Source: Undibacterium sp. YM2 (GTDB taxonomy: Bacteria > Pseudomonadota > Gammaproteobacteria > Burkholderiales > Burkholderiaceae_D). From it: DNA of 64,000 nucleotides. The stretch is taken from the NCBI RefSeq assembly GCF_009937975.1, contig NZ_AP018441.1, forward strand, positions 6,324,001 to 6,388,000, written 5' to 3'. The notes under the pieces are model-generated. The model saw only the letters and a program-made list of their open reading frames with translations, searched no databases and was not told the origin of the DNA. A program made the translations under genes and the position numbers. How positions within the stretch are numbered: the first letter of the stretch is position 1; the number at the start of each line of letters is the position of its first letter. Below, one piece after another: positions 35,768 through 45,796 of this stretch.

Positions 35768-38700
35768 ATGAAAAAATCTGGCCACTACTTTAAAGCGCCG
35801 ATCTTGTGTCCCTTGCTGTTACTGATGCTGGGCGGTTGTCAGTTTGGCGATGTCGCAGAGTCTGTGGCTGCCACGGGTGATGTGATGATAAGCCCGCAGT
35901 CTGATACAGCAGCTTCCGGACAAGCTGGCAACAAGAAGAACAAAACGATCGCCTCTCAGGATGGGCAAAAACCAGTGCTGGGCCCGGTTGCGGCGGAACC
36001 AGCCCCGGCGGCATCGACCAGAATCAAACAAGTGCGCGCGGAGGAATTGCCAGCCCTGATCAATAGTTATTTCGACACGCATGAGAGCCGCAACCTGTAT
36101 ATACAGGTAGATAAGCCACTCTACAAACCCGGTGAAACCATCTGGTTCAAGAGCTGGGACTTGAAAGCCCGCAATTTGACGGGCAGCAAAATGCAAGCGG
36201 CAACGGTGGAGCTGATCTCGCCCAAAGGCGCCAGCGTGATCAAGAAACACCTGCGTGTTGAGGCGGGTAGTGCAGCCAATGATTTTGAATTGCCAGCAGA
36301 GGCGCAGGGTGGTGAATACAAGATACGCATCACCAGCAGTGATGGAAAAACCCTGGAACGTGCCATCATCGTCTCTGCATTTGAAGCACCGCGCATGAAG
36401 AAAACCCTGGAATTCGTCAAAAAATCCTATGGTGCGGGTGAACAGGTCAGCGCCACGATCGCCGTCAAGCGTCCTACTGGTGAGATCCTGTCAGGCAAGC
36501 GCCTGGTTGCAGTGGCCACCGTCGATGGTGTGGAATTACCCCGCGTGAATGTCACGACAGATGCCACGGGTGAGGCACTGGTGAAATTTGATTTGCCGAA
36601 GAACATCAGCACCGGCGATGGCTTGTTGACGATACTGGTAGAAGATGGCGGCGTCACTGAATCGATTTCAAAATCCATACCCATACTGCAAAACAAGCTG
36701 GCACTGTCTTTCTTCCCTGAAGGTGGCAAGATGGTGGCGGGCTTGCCTGCCCGTCTCTATTTTGAGGCCAAAACCAGGTTAGGAAAACCGGCAGATGCCG
36801 AGGGCAAGCTGGTCGATGATCTGGGTAATACGGTTGCCAGATTCAGTACCTATAAAAATGGTCTGGGCCGCATCGCGTTTACGCCAGCTACGGGGCGCAG
36901 CTATCATGCAGAAGTCAGCAAGCCCAGCAGCGTGACTGAACATTATGCTTTGCCATTGGCAGAAGAAGCGGGCTGTGTCATGCGCAGCTATGATGATCTG
37001 GATGGTCAGGAAAAAGCCTTGCGTATAGCCGTGCAATGCAGCACCACGCAAAAGGTCGTGGTCGCGGCCACAGTGCGCGATAAATTACTTGATGCAGGCA
37101 GCATGGAAGCTGGTCCGGCCAAACCGGCTGTTATGTATTTGCAAGCCAAAGACCCTGCCACAACTTCTACTGCGGGTATTGCCCGCGTCACCCTGTTTAA
37201 CCAGAACCTGGACCCGCTGGCAGAACGCCTGGTGTTTCGCAATCGCCGTAACCGGCTTGAGATCAAGGTAGAACAAGACAAGAAAGCCTATGTACCACGT
37301 GGCGAAGTTGCCCTGAACATCACTACCAGAGATGCCAGCGGCAAAGCCGTGCCAGCAGAACTGGCCCTGTCTGTAGTCGATGACACGGTGCTGTCATTTG
37401 CCGATGACAAGAGCGCCAATATGCTGTCGCGTCTTTTGCTGGAAAGTGAATTACCCGGCAAGATAGAAGAGCCTAATTTTTATACCGACCTGGGTGAAGA
37501 CAAAAGCGCCCTGGCACTGGATATGCTGATGGGTACGCGCGGCTATCGCCGCTTTGACTGGGTACAGGTATTGACGCCGCTGGAAAGGGTGACAGTCACT
37601 GGTAGTAGTATCCGGCGGCGGGAGATGAATGCGGCAGCGCCGTTGGTTCTGCCAATGGCAGCGCCTATGCCTGCTCCAGTAGCAGCGCCAGAATTGAAAA
37701 AACTGGCTGCTGCCATAGCACCCGCGGCACCTGCAGCGCCCATGGTAGTTATGGCACCGCAAAAACCCGCCATGGCAAAAATGAAAGAAGAATTGGCTGC
37801 GGGCCGCATTGTGGCCGCGGCTCCAGTACAGATGGAAGCCAGATATTTTCCGGCAGAACCCATGGCTGACAAGGACTTCGCCCGTGCCGATGCGAAAATG
37901 GCAGCGCCCCAGGCAGAGATAGCGCCAAGTTGGGCGGCGGTGCGGGTATTTCCGGTTCCTGCCTATACACCTGATTATGCCGGGCCGCGTGATGATTACC
38001 GCGATACCGTGATGTGGGCTCCTTCAGTAAAAACCGACAAGCAGGGCAAGGCCACCTTGAAGCTGGCTCTGTCAGATGCGGTGACATCTTTCCGCGTCAC
38101 GGCAGAAGGTGTCGGTGGCGGGCAGGCCGGGCATAGCGAAAACATCCTCAAATCTTCCTTGCCATTTTCTTTATCGGCCAAATTGCCACTCGAAATATCA
38201 ACAGGTGACAAGCCGCTGATTCCCGTCACCCTGAGCAATGAAGGCGAGCAGGCTGTCAATGTCACGCTCAACAGCAATTTTGGCAAACTCCTGAAAGCCA
38301 GTGACAGTAATAACAAAGTGGGTGCTATTGCTGCTGGCCAGCGCAAGAGCATGTTCATCCCGCTTGAAGTCACGGGCACACAGGGTTTGTCACAGGTGCA
38401 ATTGTCGGCGACTGCATCGGGTTTGAAAGATGAAGTCTTGCGCAGCATACCGGTGGTAGCCCCTGGCTTTCCGCAATTGCTGGAGAAGTCAGGACAAATC
38501 AAGGGACAGGTCACGCATGACATCGATCTCAGCAAAGCCAACAAGGGTAGCGTGCAGACTTCGATCAAGGTATATACGTCGCCACTCGCTACCATGGTAT
38601 CTGGCCTGGAAGGCATGTTGCGTGAACCGTCTGGCTGTTTTGAACAAACCTCATCGACCAATTACCCTAACGTCATGATCATGCAGTACATGAAGCAGCA

Positions 38701-40063
38701 TGATGTGGCCGACAGCGCCTTGCTGGAACGTACCGGCAAATTACTCGATAGCGGCTACAAGAAATTGGCTGGCTTTGAATCGCCGAAAAAAGGCTATGAA
38801 TGGTTTGGTGGCGACCCCGGCCATGAAGCGCTGACTGCCTATGGCTTGCTGGAATTTGCCGATATGAAAAATATCTATGGCTCCGTCGATACCGCCATGC
38901 TGGCGCGTACTGCAAACTGGCTCAAAGCCAGACGTGATGGCAACGGTGGTTACCAGCGTGATGCCAAGGCGCTTGACAGTTTTGGCCGTGCAGCACCAGA
39001 AGTGACGGATGCCTATATCACCTGGGCCCTGGTCAGCGCTGGTGAAACCGGGCTGGATAAAGAAATAGGCAAATCCGTCAAACTGGCGGAAACCACGCAA
39101 GATGCGTATCAACTGGCACTGGCCAGCGGTACCATGCTGGCACCATCTGCAAAAACGGCGGTATCAGACAAGGCACGGCGCGCTGCAGTGGACAAACTGG
39201 TGGGCATGCAAAATGCCAATGGTTCCTGGACGAATGCAGATCATTCCATCACCCGTAGCGGCGGCAGCAATCTGCATATAGAAACCACCTCACTGGCGGT
39301 GCTGGCCATGCTCAAAGCAGATGGCCACCTGGAACAGGCACGCAAAGGTATCACCTGGTTGCAGGCAAACCGCAGCGGCTTTGGTCAATGGGGCGCGACG
39401 CAGGCCACTGTACTGGCTTTGAAGGCAATGATCGCCTTTGACGAGGCAACCAGGGTTGCCCCCACGGCTGGTAAAGTCAGCCTGCTTGTCGATGGTGTCG
39501 TGGTCAGCGAGAAGAGCTATGAAGCTGGCAAGCGTGAACCTTTGTTGTTTAACGATTTTGAAAACTTGCTGACACCTGGCAAGCACAATATCACGCTCAA
39601 AACCAGCAGCGGATCTGCCTTGCCGTATTCCATGGCGATTGAATACCGCAGCAATGAACCTGCATCTTCCAATACCGCCGTCATCAACCTGAACACCAGC
39701 CTTGCTAAAGCTGATCTGAAAATGGGTGAGACCGTCAGGTTGAATGCGGTCATCAGCAACAAGACACAAACCGGCCAGCCCATGAGCCTGGTACGTCTGG
39801 GCTTGCCTGGTGGTCTGACTTTCCAGAACTGGCAATTGAAAGAAATGCGTGAGAAAGGACAGATAGATTTCTATGAAACCCGTGCCCGTGAAGTGATACT
39901 GTATTTCCGTGACATGAAACCGGGCGAAGTGAAAAAGCTGGCGGTAGATCTGGTGGCAACAGTACCAGGCAGTTATACCGGGCCCGCCTCTTCTGCCTAT
40001 CTGTACTATAACGATACTGACAAGACGTGGACAACTCCGCTGGCAATACGCATCGCGCCTTAG
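35768..40063 (+). CDS. Bacterial alpha-2-macroglobulin lipoprotein with thioester
   Basis: A 1431-residue envelope protease trap. ATG 35768 starts a lipoprotein signal with lipobox LGGC. MG2-type strands are clear (YIQVDKPLYKPGETIWFK at about 115). The A2M core appears near 760-850 (VMWAPSVKTDKQGKATLKLAL). The thioester motif is C957-F-E-Q960, so covalent capture of proteases should be possible. The alpha-helical thioester domain continues to about 1250. Unusual: residues about 608-750 carry a VTVTGSSIRRREM signature followed by an Ala/Pro/Met-rich insert, neither typical of the family. Unlike E. coli YfhM, no penicillin-binding protein 1C gene is adjacent; instead an ECF sigma/anti-sigma pair follows. 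Confidence 0.92.
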   Translation: MKKSGHYFKAPILCPLLLLMLGGCQFGDVAESVAATGDVMISPQSDTAASGQAGNKKNKTIASQDGQKPVLGPVAAEPAPAASTRIKQVRAEELPALINSYFDTHESRNLYIQVDKPLYKPGETIWFKSWDLKARNLTGSKMQAATVELISPKGASVIKKHLRVEAGSAANDFELPAEAQGGEYKIRITSSDGKTLERAIIVSAFEAPRMKKTLEFVKKSYGAGEQVSATIAVKRPTGEILSGKRLVAVATVDGVELPRVNVTTDATGEALVKFDLPKNISTGDGLLTILVEDGGVTESISKSIPILQNKLALSFFPEGGKMVAGLPARLYFEAKTRLGKPADAEGKLVDDLGNTVARFSTYKNGLGRIAFTPATGRSYHAEVSKPSSVTEHYALPLAEEAGCVMRSYDDLDGQEKALRIAVQCSTTQKVVVAATVRDKLLDAGSMEAGPAKPAVMYLQAKDPATTSTAGIARVTLFNQNLDPLAERLVFRNRRNRLEIKVEQDKKAYVPRGEVALNITTRDASGKAVPAELALSVVDDTVLSFADDKSANMLSRLLLESELPGKIEEPNFYTDLGEDKSALALDMLMGTRGYRRFDWVQVLTPLERVTVTGSSIRRREMNAAAPLVLPMAAPMPAPVAAPELKKLAAAIAPAAPAAPMVVMAPQKPAMAKMKEELAAGRIVAAAPVQMEARYFPAEPMADKDFARADAKMAAPQAEIAPSWAAVRVFPVPAYTPDYAGPRDDYRDTVMWAPSVKTDKQGKATLKLALSDAVTSFRVTAEGVGGGQAGHSENILKSSLPFSLSAKLPLEISTGDKPLIPVTLSNEGEQAVNVTLNSNFGKLLKASDSNNKVGAIAAGQRKSMFIPLEVTGTQGLSQVQLSATASGLKDEVLRSIPVVAPGFPQLLEKSGQIKGQVTHDIDLSKANKGSVQTSIKVYTSPLATMVSGLEGMLREPSGCFEQTSSTNYPNVMIMQYMKQHDVADSALLERTGKLLDSGYKKLAGFESPKKGYEWFGGDPGHEALTAYGLLEFADMKNIYGSVDTAMLARTANWLKARRDGNGGYQRDAKALDSFGRAAPEVTDAYITWALVSAGETGLDKEIGKSVKLAETTQDAYQLALASGTMLAPSAKTAVSDKARRAAVDKLVGMQNANGSWTNADHSITRSGGSNLHIETTSLAVLAMLKADGHLEQARKGITWLQANRSGFGQWGATQATVLALKAMIAFDEATRVAPTAGKVSLLVDGVVVSEKSYEAGKREPLLFNDFENLLTPGKHNITLKTSSGSALPYSMAIEYRSNEPASSNTAVINLNTSLAKADLKMGETVRLNAVISNKTQTGQPMSLVRLGLPGGLTFQNWQLKEMREKGQIDFYETRAREVILYFRDMKPGEVKKLAVDLVATVPGSYTGPASSAYLYYNDTDKTWTTPLAIRIAP

Positions 40064-40212
40064 CATCAGCTAAAGCAATATCAGGGCGTTTTTTTGGCAA
40101 GTTGCTTATTGTCAGGAAAACGCCGGAAGTGGCTTGGATGCACGACAGTTTTACCCTGACAGTGCATGGAAATTATGCTGGTGAGACGGGATTTTCCGTT
40201 AAACTAGCGGCC

Positions 40213-40800
40213 ATGATGACCGAACCACAAACAGACGAGGCACTGATGCTGCTCTATTGCGATGGCGACCTGCTCGCCTTCAAAGAGTTGTATCAGCGTC
40301 ATCGCCTGGGTTTGTACCGTTTTATAGACTGGCGTTCGCCACGTCAGGAATGGGTAGATGAAATCGTGCAGGACAGCTGGGCTGCACTGCATGCGGCGCG
40401 GTCGCAATACACAGCGCTTGCGAGTTTCAAAACCTATTTGTACCAGATCGCCCGCAACCGTTTGATCGACATACTGCGCCAGCGCGAAAGCCTGCTTGAC
40501 GATGACCCTGACCAGTATGAACACACGCTGGAAAGCACACAGGAATCGACGCCGCTGACCAGGTCGCCAGAAACCCGGCTGGAAAAAAAACAGCAGACCG
40601 AGCGTCTGCATGAAGCCATCAGGAGCCTGCCCAGCGAACAGAAAGAAGCGCTGGTCTTGCAGCAATTCAATGGCCTGAGCCTGGAAGAAATTGCCACCAT
40701 TACCGCCGTATCAACGGAGACCGTCAAAAGCAGATTACGTTATGCCATGCAAAAATTGCGTGCCGAATTGCATACCCAGACACAGGGGGAGCCAGCATGA
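40213..40800 (+). CDS. ECF-type RNA polymerase sigma factor
   Basis: A 195-residue sigma-70 group IV factor. Region 2 shows LLAFKELYQRHRLGLYRFI and IVQDSWAALHAARSQY, then SFKTYLYQIARNRLIDILR. Region 4 has SLPSEQKEALVLQQFNGLSL and EEIATITAVSTETVKSRLRYAM. The tandem ATGs 40213/40216 are chosen because region 2 begins soon after; the open frame extends to 40027, but that part is not sigma-like. It overlaps the next gene by 4 bp (ATGA), so the two are translationally coupled. Target promoters are unknown; the macroglobulin operon just upstream is the obvious candidate. Confidence 0.92.
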   Translation: MMTEPQTDEALMLLYCDGDLLAFKELYQRHRLGLYRFIDWRSPRQEWVDEIVQDSWAALHAARSQYTALASFKTYLYQIARNRLIDILRQRESLLDDDPDQYEHTLESTQESTPLTRSPETRLEKKQQTERLHEAIRSLPSEQKEALVLQQFNGLSLEEIATITAVSTETVKSRLRYAMQKLRAELHTQTQGEPA

Positions 40801-42050
40801 CATCCAGGAATGACGATATGCACGAAGCTGAATTTGAGGATTTCCTGCAAGGCAAGGGCGAACTCGCCAGCATGCTGCAAGATTTGCCGCAAGCACAACC
40901 GTCGGCAGAGCTGGATGCGGCGATCATCGCTGAGGCAGAACGTGCCCTTGCGGCCCCATTAGCAACAAGGACAGCACCAGCCATTGTGCCACCCGCAGTC
41001 AATGATGCCATAGGCCCTGAAGGCAGCGGGAAACCGCCATCATTTTTATGGCGCTGGAAACTGCCACTGAGCCTGGCTGCCAGCATACTGTTTGCCATAC
41101 CCGTGGTCATGCAGCAGCATCAGGAATCCTATCCAACAGAACCTGTGACTGCGTCTGCATCGAATGCACAGGCGCTACCTACGGCACCTGCCGCACCTGC
41201 GACACAAGAAAACGACAAGTCAGCATTGCCACAACTGGCACAAGCAGACTTGACGAAAAGGGCAAAGGTCGCCGCAGAAGTTGCCGCACCAGCGGCACCG
41301 GTAGCAAGCACGAGCAATGCAGCGTCACCTGTCATGGAAGCCAGCAAAGCCAAAGAAAGCCAGGTGGCCGATGACGCCAGACGCGCCAGTGCCGCAAAAC
41401 CGCGCAGTGAATTCAAGCCAGCTGAGCAGCAAGCCGAATCGCCGCCTGCTCCAATATCTGCTTCAAAATCCGCTCCGGCTCCAGCCCCCATGGTGGCCGC
41501 AGCACCAGAGCCTGCGAGGGTGACAATCACAGGGTCGGCAATACGCAGGCAAGACATGTCTGCTGCGGCACCCGCGCAAGTGGTCAGCGCTGAAGAAAAA
41601 GTGGCAGCAGACAGCCAATATGCCGGTAACGCAAAAATGCGTGCACCAGCGGCGAATGCCAGTGCCGCCAAAGCAGAGGCCACAGGCATGCTGGCGAAAA
41701 CCAGTGAAACAGAATCCCGGTCATCAGCAGCCATGGCAGAAAAGCCAGTAATGACAGCATCGGCAGATAGAAAAGCTGATATGCCTGCGGCTGTACCATT
41801 CCCTGCCGCACCGTCAGCGCCACGCATAGTCATGGCGCCACCACCTGTGGCGGCTGCACCGCCGCTGTCAGCCGCACTGGCACCAGAGGCACATCCAGGT
41901 GCCTATGAGTGGCTGGAGAAAATTGAACAGCTATTGAAGAACCACCGTAACAAGGAAGCACTGGAAGAGTGGCGTAAATTCCGTGCCAGCTATCCGGGGT
42001 TCACTGTTGATCAATCCCTGCAAAAGCAGATAGACGCGCTGCAAAAATAA
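40797..42050 (+). CDS. Single-pass anti-sigma-like protein with Ala/Pro-rich periplasmic part
   Basis: A 417-residue protein. Residues 1-85 are cytosolic and helical (EAEFEDFLQGKGELASML), in the place of an anti-sigma domain but without the HxxxCxxC zinc motif. One membrane helix lies at about 87-105. The periplasmic part is a long Ala/Pro/Lys/Met linker, interrupted at residue 242 by VTITGSAIRRQDMSAAAP, which closely matches a stretch in the macroglobulin. The C-terminal 50 residues form a folded helical unit (AYEWLEKIEQLLKNHRNKEA). Its 4-bp overlap with the sigma gene supports an anti-sigma role, which is inferred from context and topology. A hairpin follows the stop. Confidence 0.8.
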   Translation: MTSRNDDMHEAEFEDFLQGKGELASMLQDLPQAQPSAELDAAIIAEAERALAAPLATRTAPAIVPPAVNDAIGPEGSGKPPSFLWRWKLPLSLAASILFAIPVVMQQHQESYPTEPVTASASNAQALPTAPAAPATQENDKSALPQLAQADLTKRAKVAAEVAAPAAPVASTSNAASPVMEASKAKESQVADDARRASAAKPRSEFKPAEQQAESPPAPISASKSAPAPAPMVAAAPEPARVTITGSAIRRQDMSAAAPAQVVSAEEKVAADSQYAGNAKMRAPAANASAAKAEATGMLAKTSETESRSSAAMAEKPVMTASADRKADMPAAVPFPAAPSAPRIVMAPPPVAAAPPLSAALAPEAHPGAYEWLEKIEQLLKNHRNKEALEEWRKFRASYPGFTVDQSLQKQIDALQK

Positions 42051-42082
42051 AAGGATCAATGACAAGCATTTGTCATTGATCC
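42042..42082 (-). terminator. Terminator of the alpha-amylase gene
   Basis: GGATCAATGACAA and TTGTCATTGATCC form a perfect 13-bp stem. Read on the minus strand it is followed by TTTTATTTTT, so it ends the amylase transcript; the plus-strand side lacks T and would not terminate well. Confidence 0.85.
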
Positions 42083-42140
42083 CCATACTCACCTTGGTCC
42101 AGGTTCTTTTCTACCGGACGAAATTGCTACCTGATATAAC

Positions 42141-44305
42141 TTACTGGCGAAAAGTGCTGGCCGGTACAGTCACTGGCGCGCTGCCGCAGGCAGGTACATT
42201 AATGACACGGTTTGCGCCCACTTCCCATGCCAGAGGTTTGACGCCCTGGGTCAGGTATTTGTATTCATAAGTCGTACTGGCATTCAGGTTGCGCGACACT
42301 GTCCACAAGGGCCAGAGATTGCCTGACAATTTGGTGGCGCTTGCGGTATTCCAGTTCCCCAGTTCTGCTCCGTTGCCGGTGAGGTACACGTCCTGCCCGA
42401 CCACGGTAGTGTTATTGGTCACCTGGAAATTCACCTGTACCTGACAAGCGCCCGCCAGCGTTTTTGCACTGGCCGCAATACTATTGCCTGACACATTATT
42501 GGCATTATCGACCGCTGCGACGGTATAGCTATACGTGGTGGCTGGCGACAAACCGCTGTCAGTGAAGCTGGTGCTGGCGCTGAACACAGGGCTGCCACCA
42601 TTGCGTGCAATGTTATAGCCTTTCACGCCGCTGCCACCGGCATTGTCAGTAGCAGCATTCCAGTTCAGGTTGATGCTGCTACTGCTGGCGGCAGTTGCAG
42701 TCAGGCCAGCTGGCACCGAGGGTGCGGTCGTGTCATTCGATGCGCCACCGAGTTTCTGGTTGATGTGCAAGGCCACCGCCGGTACTGTGCTGCCCCCATT
42801 CGCGGGTATGCTGAGCGTGACCATGCCATTCGCCGCCACCACCACCGCATCCGCCGTACAAGCGGTTTTGCCAGCATTGGCGACACCATGCACGACATTG
42901 CAGTAAGTACCGGCAGGCAGCAAGGTCTGGAAGCTCTGGTTCCATGCACTGAACTCATTATTGATAGCGACAAAGCCTTTGCTGCCACGGTTAAAGGCGA
43001 TCTGGTTGGCGCTACCGCTGGTAAAGTTATCGACACCCTGACCCGATGTCACCGCACGAAAAGCCACCATATTGGCGATGTCAGCCCAGCGATGGATGAA
43101 ATCCCATTGCTGGTTGATCAGTGGATTGCCATTCGCATCAAAGGGACTGGCGGCTGGCGCGTCGGCATTGGTGTCCGTGAAGATAAAACCGGAATGCACT
43201 TGTGCCTCACCATAAGGCCAGGCCAGCATGAAGATATTCGCCAGGTCATAGCGTTTGCTGCCCTGTGTATCATTGGTCGCACCACTGCGGTTACTGGCGT
43301 TCATGGAATCACCATTGCGCTCTGTATCCCAGTTATTCACAAACACGGTGGCCTTGCTGCTGTCTGTGAAAAAGCCCCAGGTACCACCCCAGTTACCGGG
43401 CGTGCCCATGATGCTGCGCATTTGCGAAATGCTGGCACCATTGAGGTTGCGGAAGGTTTCTTTCATTGCCGTTGCATACTTGAATTCATTGATGGTGCCT
43501 ATGCTCAGGTAAGAATTGCGATCTACCGTGCCATCGGTAATGATTTCTTGCGTGATCCATAAAGGCTCACCCGAGGTGGTAGTGTGCGTCACACCATTCA
43601 CGATGGTTTGCAAATCACTCTGGCGTATATGCTTGGCCGCATCAAAACGAAAGCCATCTATACCCATGCCTATCAGGCTGCTCAGATAATTCCTGATCTG
43701 CCCTTGCACATAGCTGGCCCCGTATCCAGATCAGGCAGGCCGACCAGGCGACACTGCGTGACCGCATTGCGGTTATTGCTGTAATCACTGCCCTGGATAT
43801 CGCAGGCCGGATGAAAATCAGCAGCGCTGAAACGAGGGTAGCTGCTGGCAGCTACCCAGTTTGCACCAGCGGTAGAAGTGCCACTGCCTGCTGCCAGGTG
43901 ATTGACGACGATATCCGCATACACACGCACGCCTGCAGCGTGACAGGTATTGATCATGGACTGCAGCTCGGCCCCCGTGCCCATCTTGCTGGTCAGATTG
44001 GTGTAATCAACAGGCTGATAAATGTCCCACCAGTTACTGCCACGATTGGCTGAACTGGGCGGTGATATCTGCACGCCACCATAGCCTTGCGGGCCGAGGA
44101 AATTGCTACATTCTTTGGCGATATCGGTCCACTTCCAGTGAAACATCTGCACCGAAGTGTCACGCGGATTAAAGGCATGAGCAGGCGCACTTGCCGCCGC
44201 CATAGTCATGCCGGCCACACTACAAAAAAATGCTTTTTGTAATGCGCCCCTGATAATACCTTTGCTACCGCCTTTACTACTTTCCTTGCTTATATTTTGA
44301 TTCAT
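42141..44305 (-). pseudogene. Exported alpha-amylase (GH13-FN3-CBM20) with one frameshift
   Basis: Extracellular starch-degrading enzyme of about 720 residues when joined. The signal peptide ends at PAHA (residue 44). The barrel shows DIVVNH, GFRFDAAKH (nucleophile), ITQEII (acid/base) and FVNNWDTERNG in the place of the usual VDNHD; the terminal D is kept. An FN3 module (about VPAGLTATAASSSSINLNW) and a CBM20 starch-binding domain follow. The frame breaks after LPDLDTG at 43718-43721: one extra C/G in the run of four restores reading into YVQGQIRN. All else looks intact, so it is either a recent mutation or a base-call error. If real, the enzyme is lost, because the nucleophile lies beyond the break. 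Confidence 0.88.
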
Positions 44306-45046
44306 ATTGTCCCCTCACTATTTGCCTTGGCAAACTCAAACCCTGAGGATTTGAACTGCCCCCAATTTCATGCAGCTTGATTTATGTCCTGCCTCAACAG
44401 CCCCAAACTCACCGCCCGTCTTGCCTGACGGCACCATTGATGCAAGCTACGGTGGAAAATCCACCTCAGCTGCAAGGCTTACCTACCTCTGCGGCAATTG
44501 ATTTGCTACATGAGATTTTGATAAGCTTAAAAATTGTGCAGTAGTTTTAATACAAAAACTATCAATATATAAATATATTCATGCTGTTATGCAGCAAGGA
44601 TTTAGCATATAAATTTGAAATTCATTCTTAAATTTTTTGAAATCAAGTTTATTCCCGGTTGTTGGCGCACAACAGTGATATAAAGTAATTTGACTACATT
44701 ATTTTTTGTAGTTGAATACTTTATGCAAATATAGGTACCCGAAAGCCCGCATCTATACATGCGATCGAAAAAATCTGCTCAAAACTTTTTGCGCAAATCA
44801 GGCGCATCAAAATCACCGTACCGAATGATGGCCAGGGCGATCAATGGGATGCGATTTAGGCCAGTTTTTCATAGTGCGGCGAGGGCCAGCAAGCGCTTTT
44901 GCAGATAGGTAGCAACACGCCTCACATTTGCATCAGTCGCACAAAAACATCATAAATTTGAATAAATTCTTCATGCCATGCTTGTTTTTATAAAAGAGCT
45001 GTGGCAAGATACGTACATCAACCAAGCAACACCACACTATTTAGGA
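44306..45046. other. 740-bp AT-rich intergenic region
   Basis: Lies upstream of the minus-strand amylase and the plus-strand small gene. The stretch 44515-44760 is strongly AT-rich. It must contain the amylase promoter, but no element is convincing. No coding frame with a ribosome site and normal codon use was found. Confidence 0.5.
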
Positions 45047-45316
45047 ATGATCGTGAAAACAACTTTGACACAACAACTGATACAAAACTTGCGCAAGACA
45101 GCGCGGGCTTTGGCGTCGGTTGCCAAAGTTGGCGTTGCAGCAGGCAGCACATGGAATACCTATGAAGCCTCGTATCGTACGAATACAGATACACGCACAA
45201 CTAAAGATACAGATAGTGAGATGTTCAATGATGTCAGCCCAATTAATTTTGCGGCCACATGGTTTAGCAACACAAGCATTCGAGGGGAAACCCTGAAGGT
45301 CACAGGCGGCAGTTAA
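45047..45316 (+). CDS. Small unknown protein ahead of the tRNA array
   Basis: An 89-residue protein, or 87 if it starts at GTG 45053, which has AGGA at better spacing than ATG 45047. The N-terminal 33 residues are basic and amphipathic (LTQQLIQNLRKTARALASVA), the rest polar and Thr/Asn/Ser rich. No family is recognised. A strong terminator follows at 45341-45376, so it is a separate unit from the tRNA array about 300 bp downstream. The frame also extends back to ATG 44978. I accept it as a gene with moderate confidence because of the terminator and uninterrupted frame. Confidence 0.5.
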   Translation: MIVKTTLTQQLIQNLRKTARALASVAKVGVAAGSTWNTYEASYRTNTDTRTTKDTDSEMFNDVSPINFAATWFSNTSIRGETLKVTGGS

Positions 45317-45340
45317 AGCCGCCCAAGACCCTAGCGCTGA

Positions 45341-45376
45341 AAAGCCCGGATGCCCTGAAAAGCTCCGGGCTTTTTG
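45341..45376 (+). terminator. Terminator after the small gene
   Basis: AAGCCCGGA (45342-45350) pairs with TCCGGGCTT (45364-45372), followed by T-rich sequence. It insulates the tRNA array from upstream reading. Confidence 0.85.
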
Positions 45377-45530
45377 ATTTTTTGATTTTTTGGTTTTGAT
45401 TTTAATTTAGATTTTTAGTTTGCTTGCAGTATCCAAGGCAAACCACAGCAGTCAAACCCGCTAACGCGGTCGTGACCGGACAACACCGGATCATGGAAAC
45501 TCTTTAACAATTTGGGAAGTTCAACAGTTT

Positions 45531-45564
45531 TATCCCAAGGGCAGGAACATCTGCTTTTGGGGTA
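45531..45564 (+). promoter_or_regulatory. Leader hairpin before the tRNA array
   Basis: TATCCCAAGGGCAG and CTGCTTTTGGGGTA form a 14-bp stem (three G-U pairs) with a 6-nt loop, 50 bp before the first tRNA. The sequence just upstream (CTCTTTAACAATTTGGGAAG) resembles leaders of stable-RNA operons. It may be a processing or antitermination element. Confidence 0.45.
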
Positions 45565-45614
45565 AGGCTGAATACAAAACTCGTTTCATCATTGAAGATG
45601 AAACACGTTTATAT

Positions 45615-45688
45615 GCGGGTGTAGCTCAAAGGTAGAGCTGAAGCCTTCCAAGCTTACGGCAAGAGTTCGATTCTCTTCTCCCGCTCCA
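45615..45688 (+). tRNA. tRNA-Gly (TCC)
   Basis: Anticodon loop CTTCCAA, T-loop TTCGATT, encoded CCA at 45686-45688. The acceptor stem GCGGGTG/CTCCCGC has one T-T mismatch at the sixth pair. First gene of the array. Confidence 0.92.
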
Positions 45689-45796
45689 TCATGAAAATGA
45701 CTTTGTCATGATTCACGCAAAACCATCCGGCAGTTTGTCGCAGAAATTTTGCACCATTTTTTTGCTTGCATCTCTGATGAGGTTCTTTTCATGATG

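Noticed and set aside
45717..45756. GCAAAAC...ATTTTGC followed by ACCA, a possible tRNA remnant
   Set aside because: Only 40 nt, with an acceptor-like stem but no arms; may be a decayed tRNA but cannot be supported as a gene.
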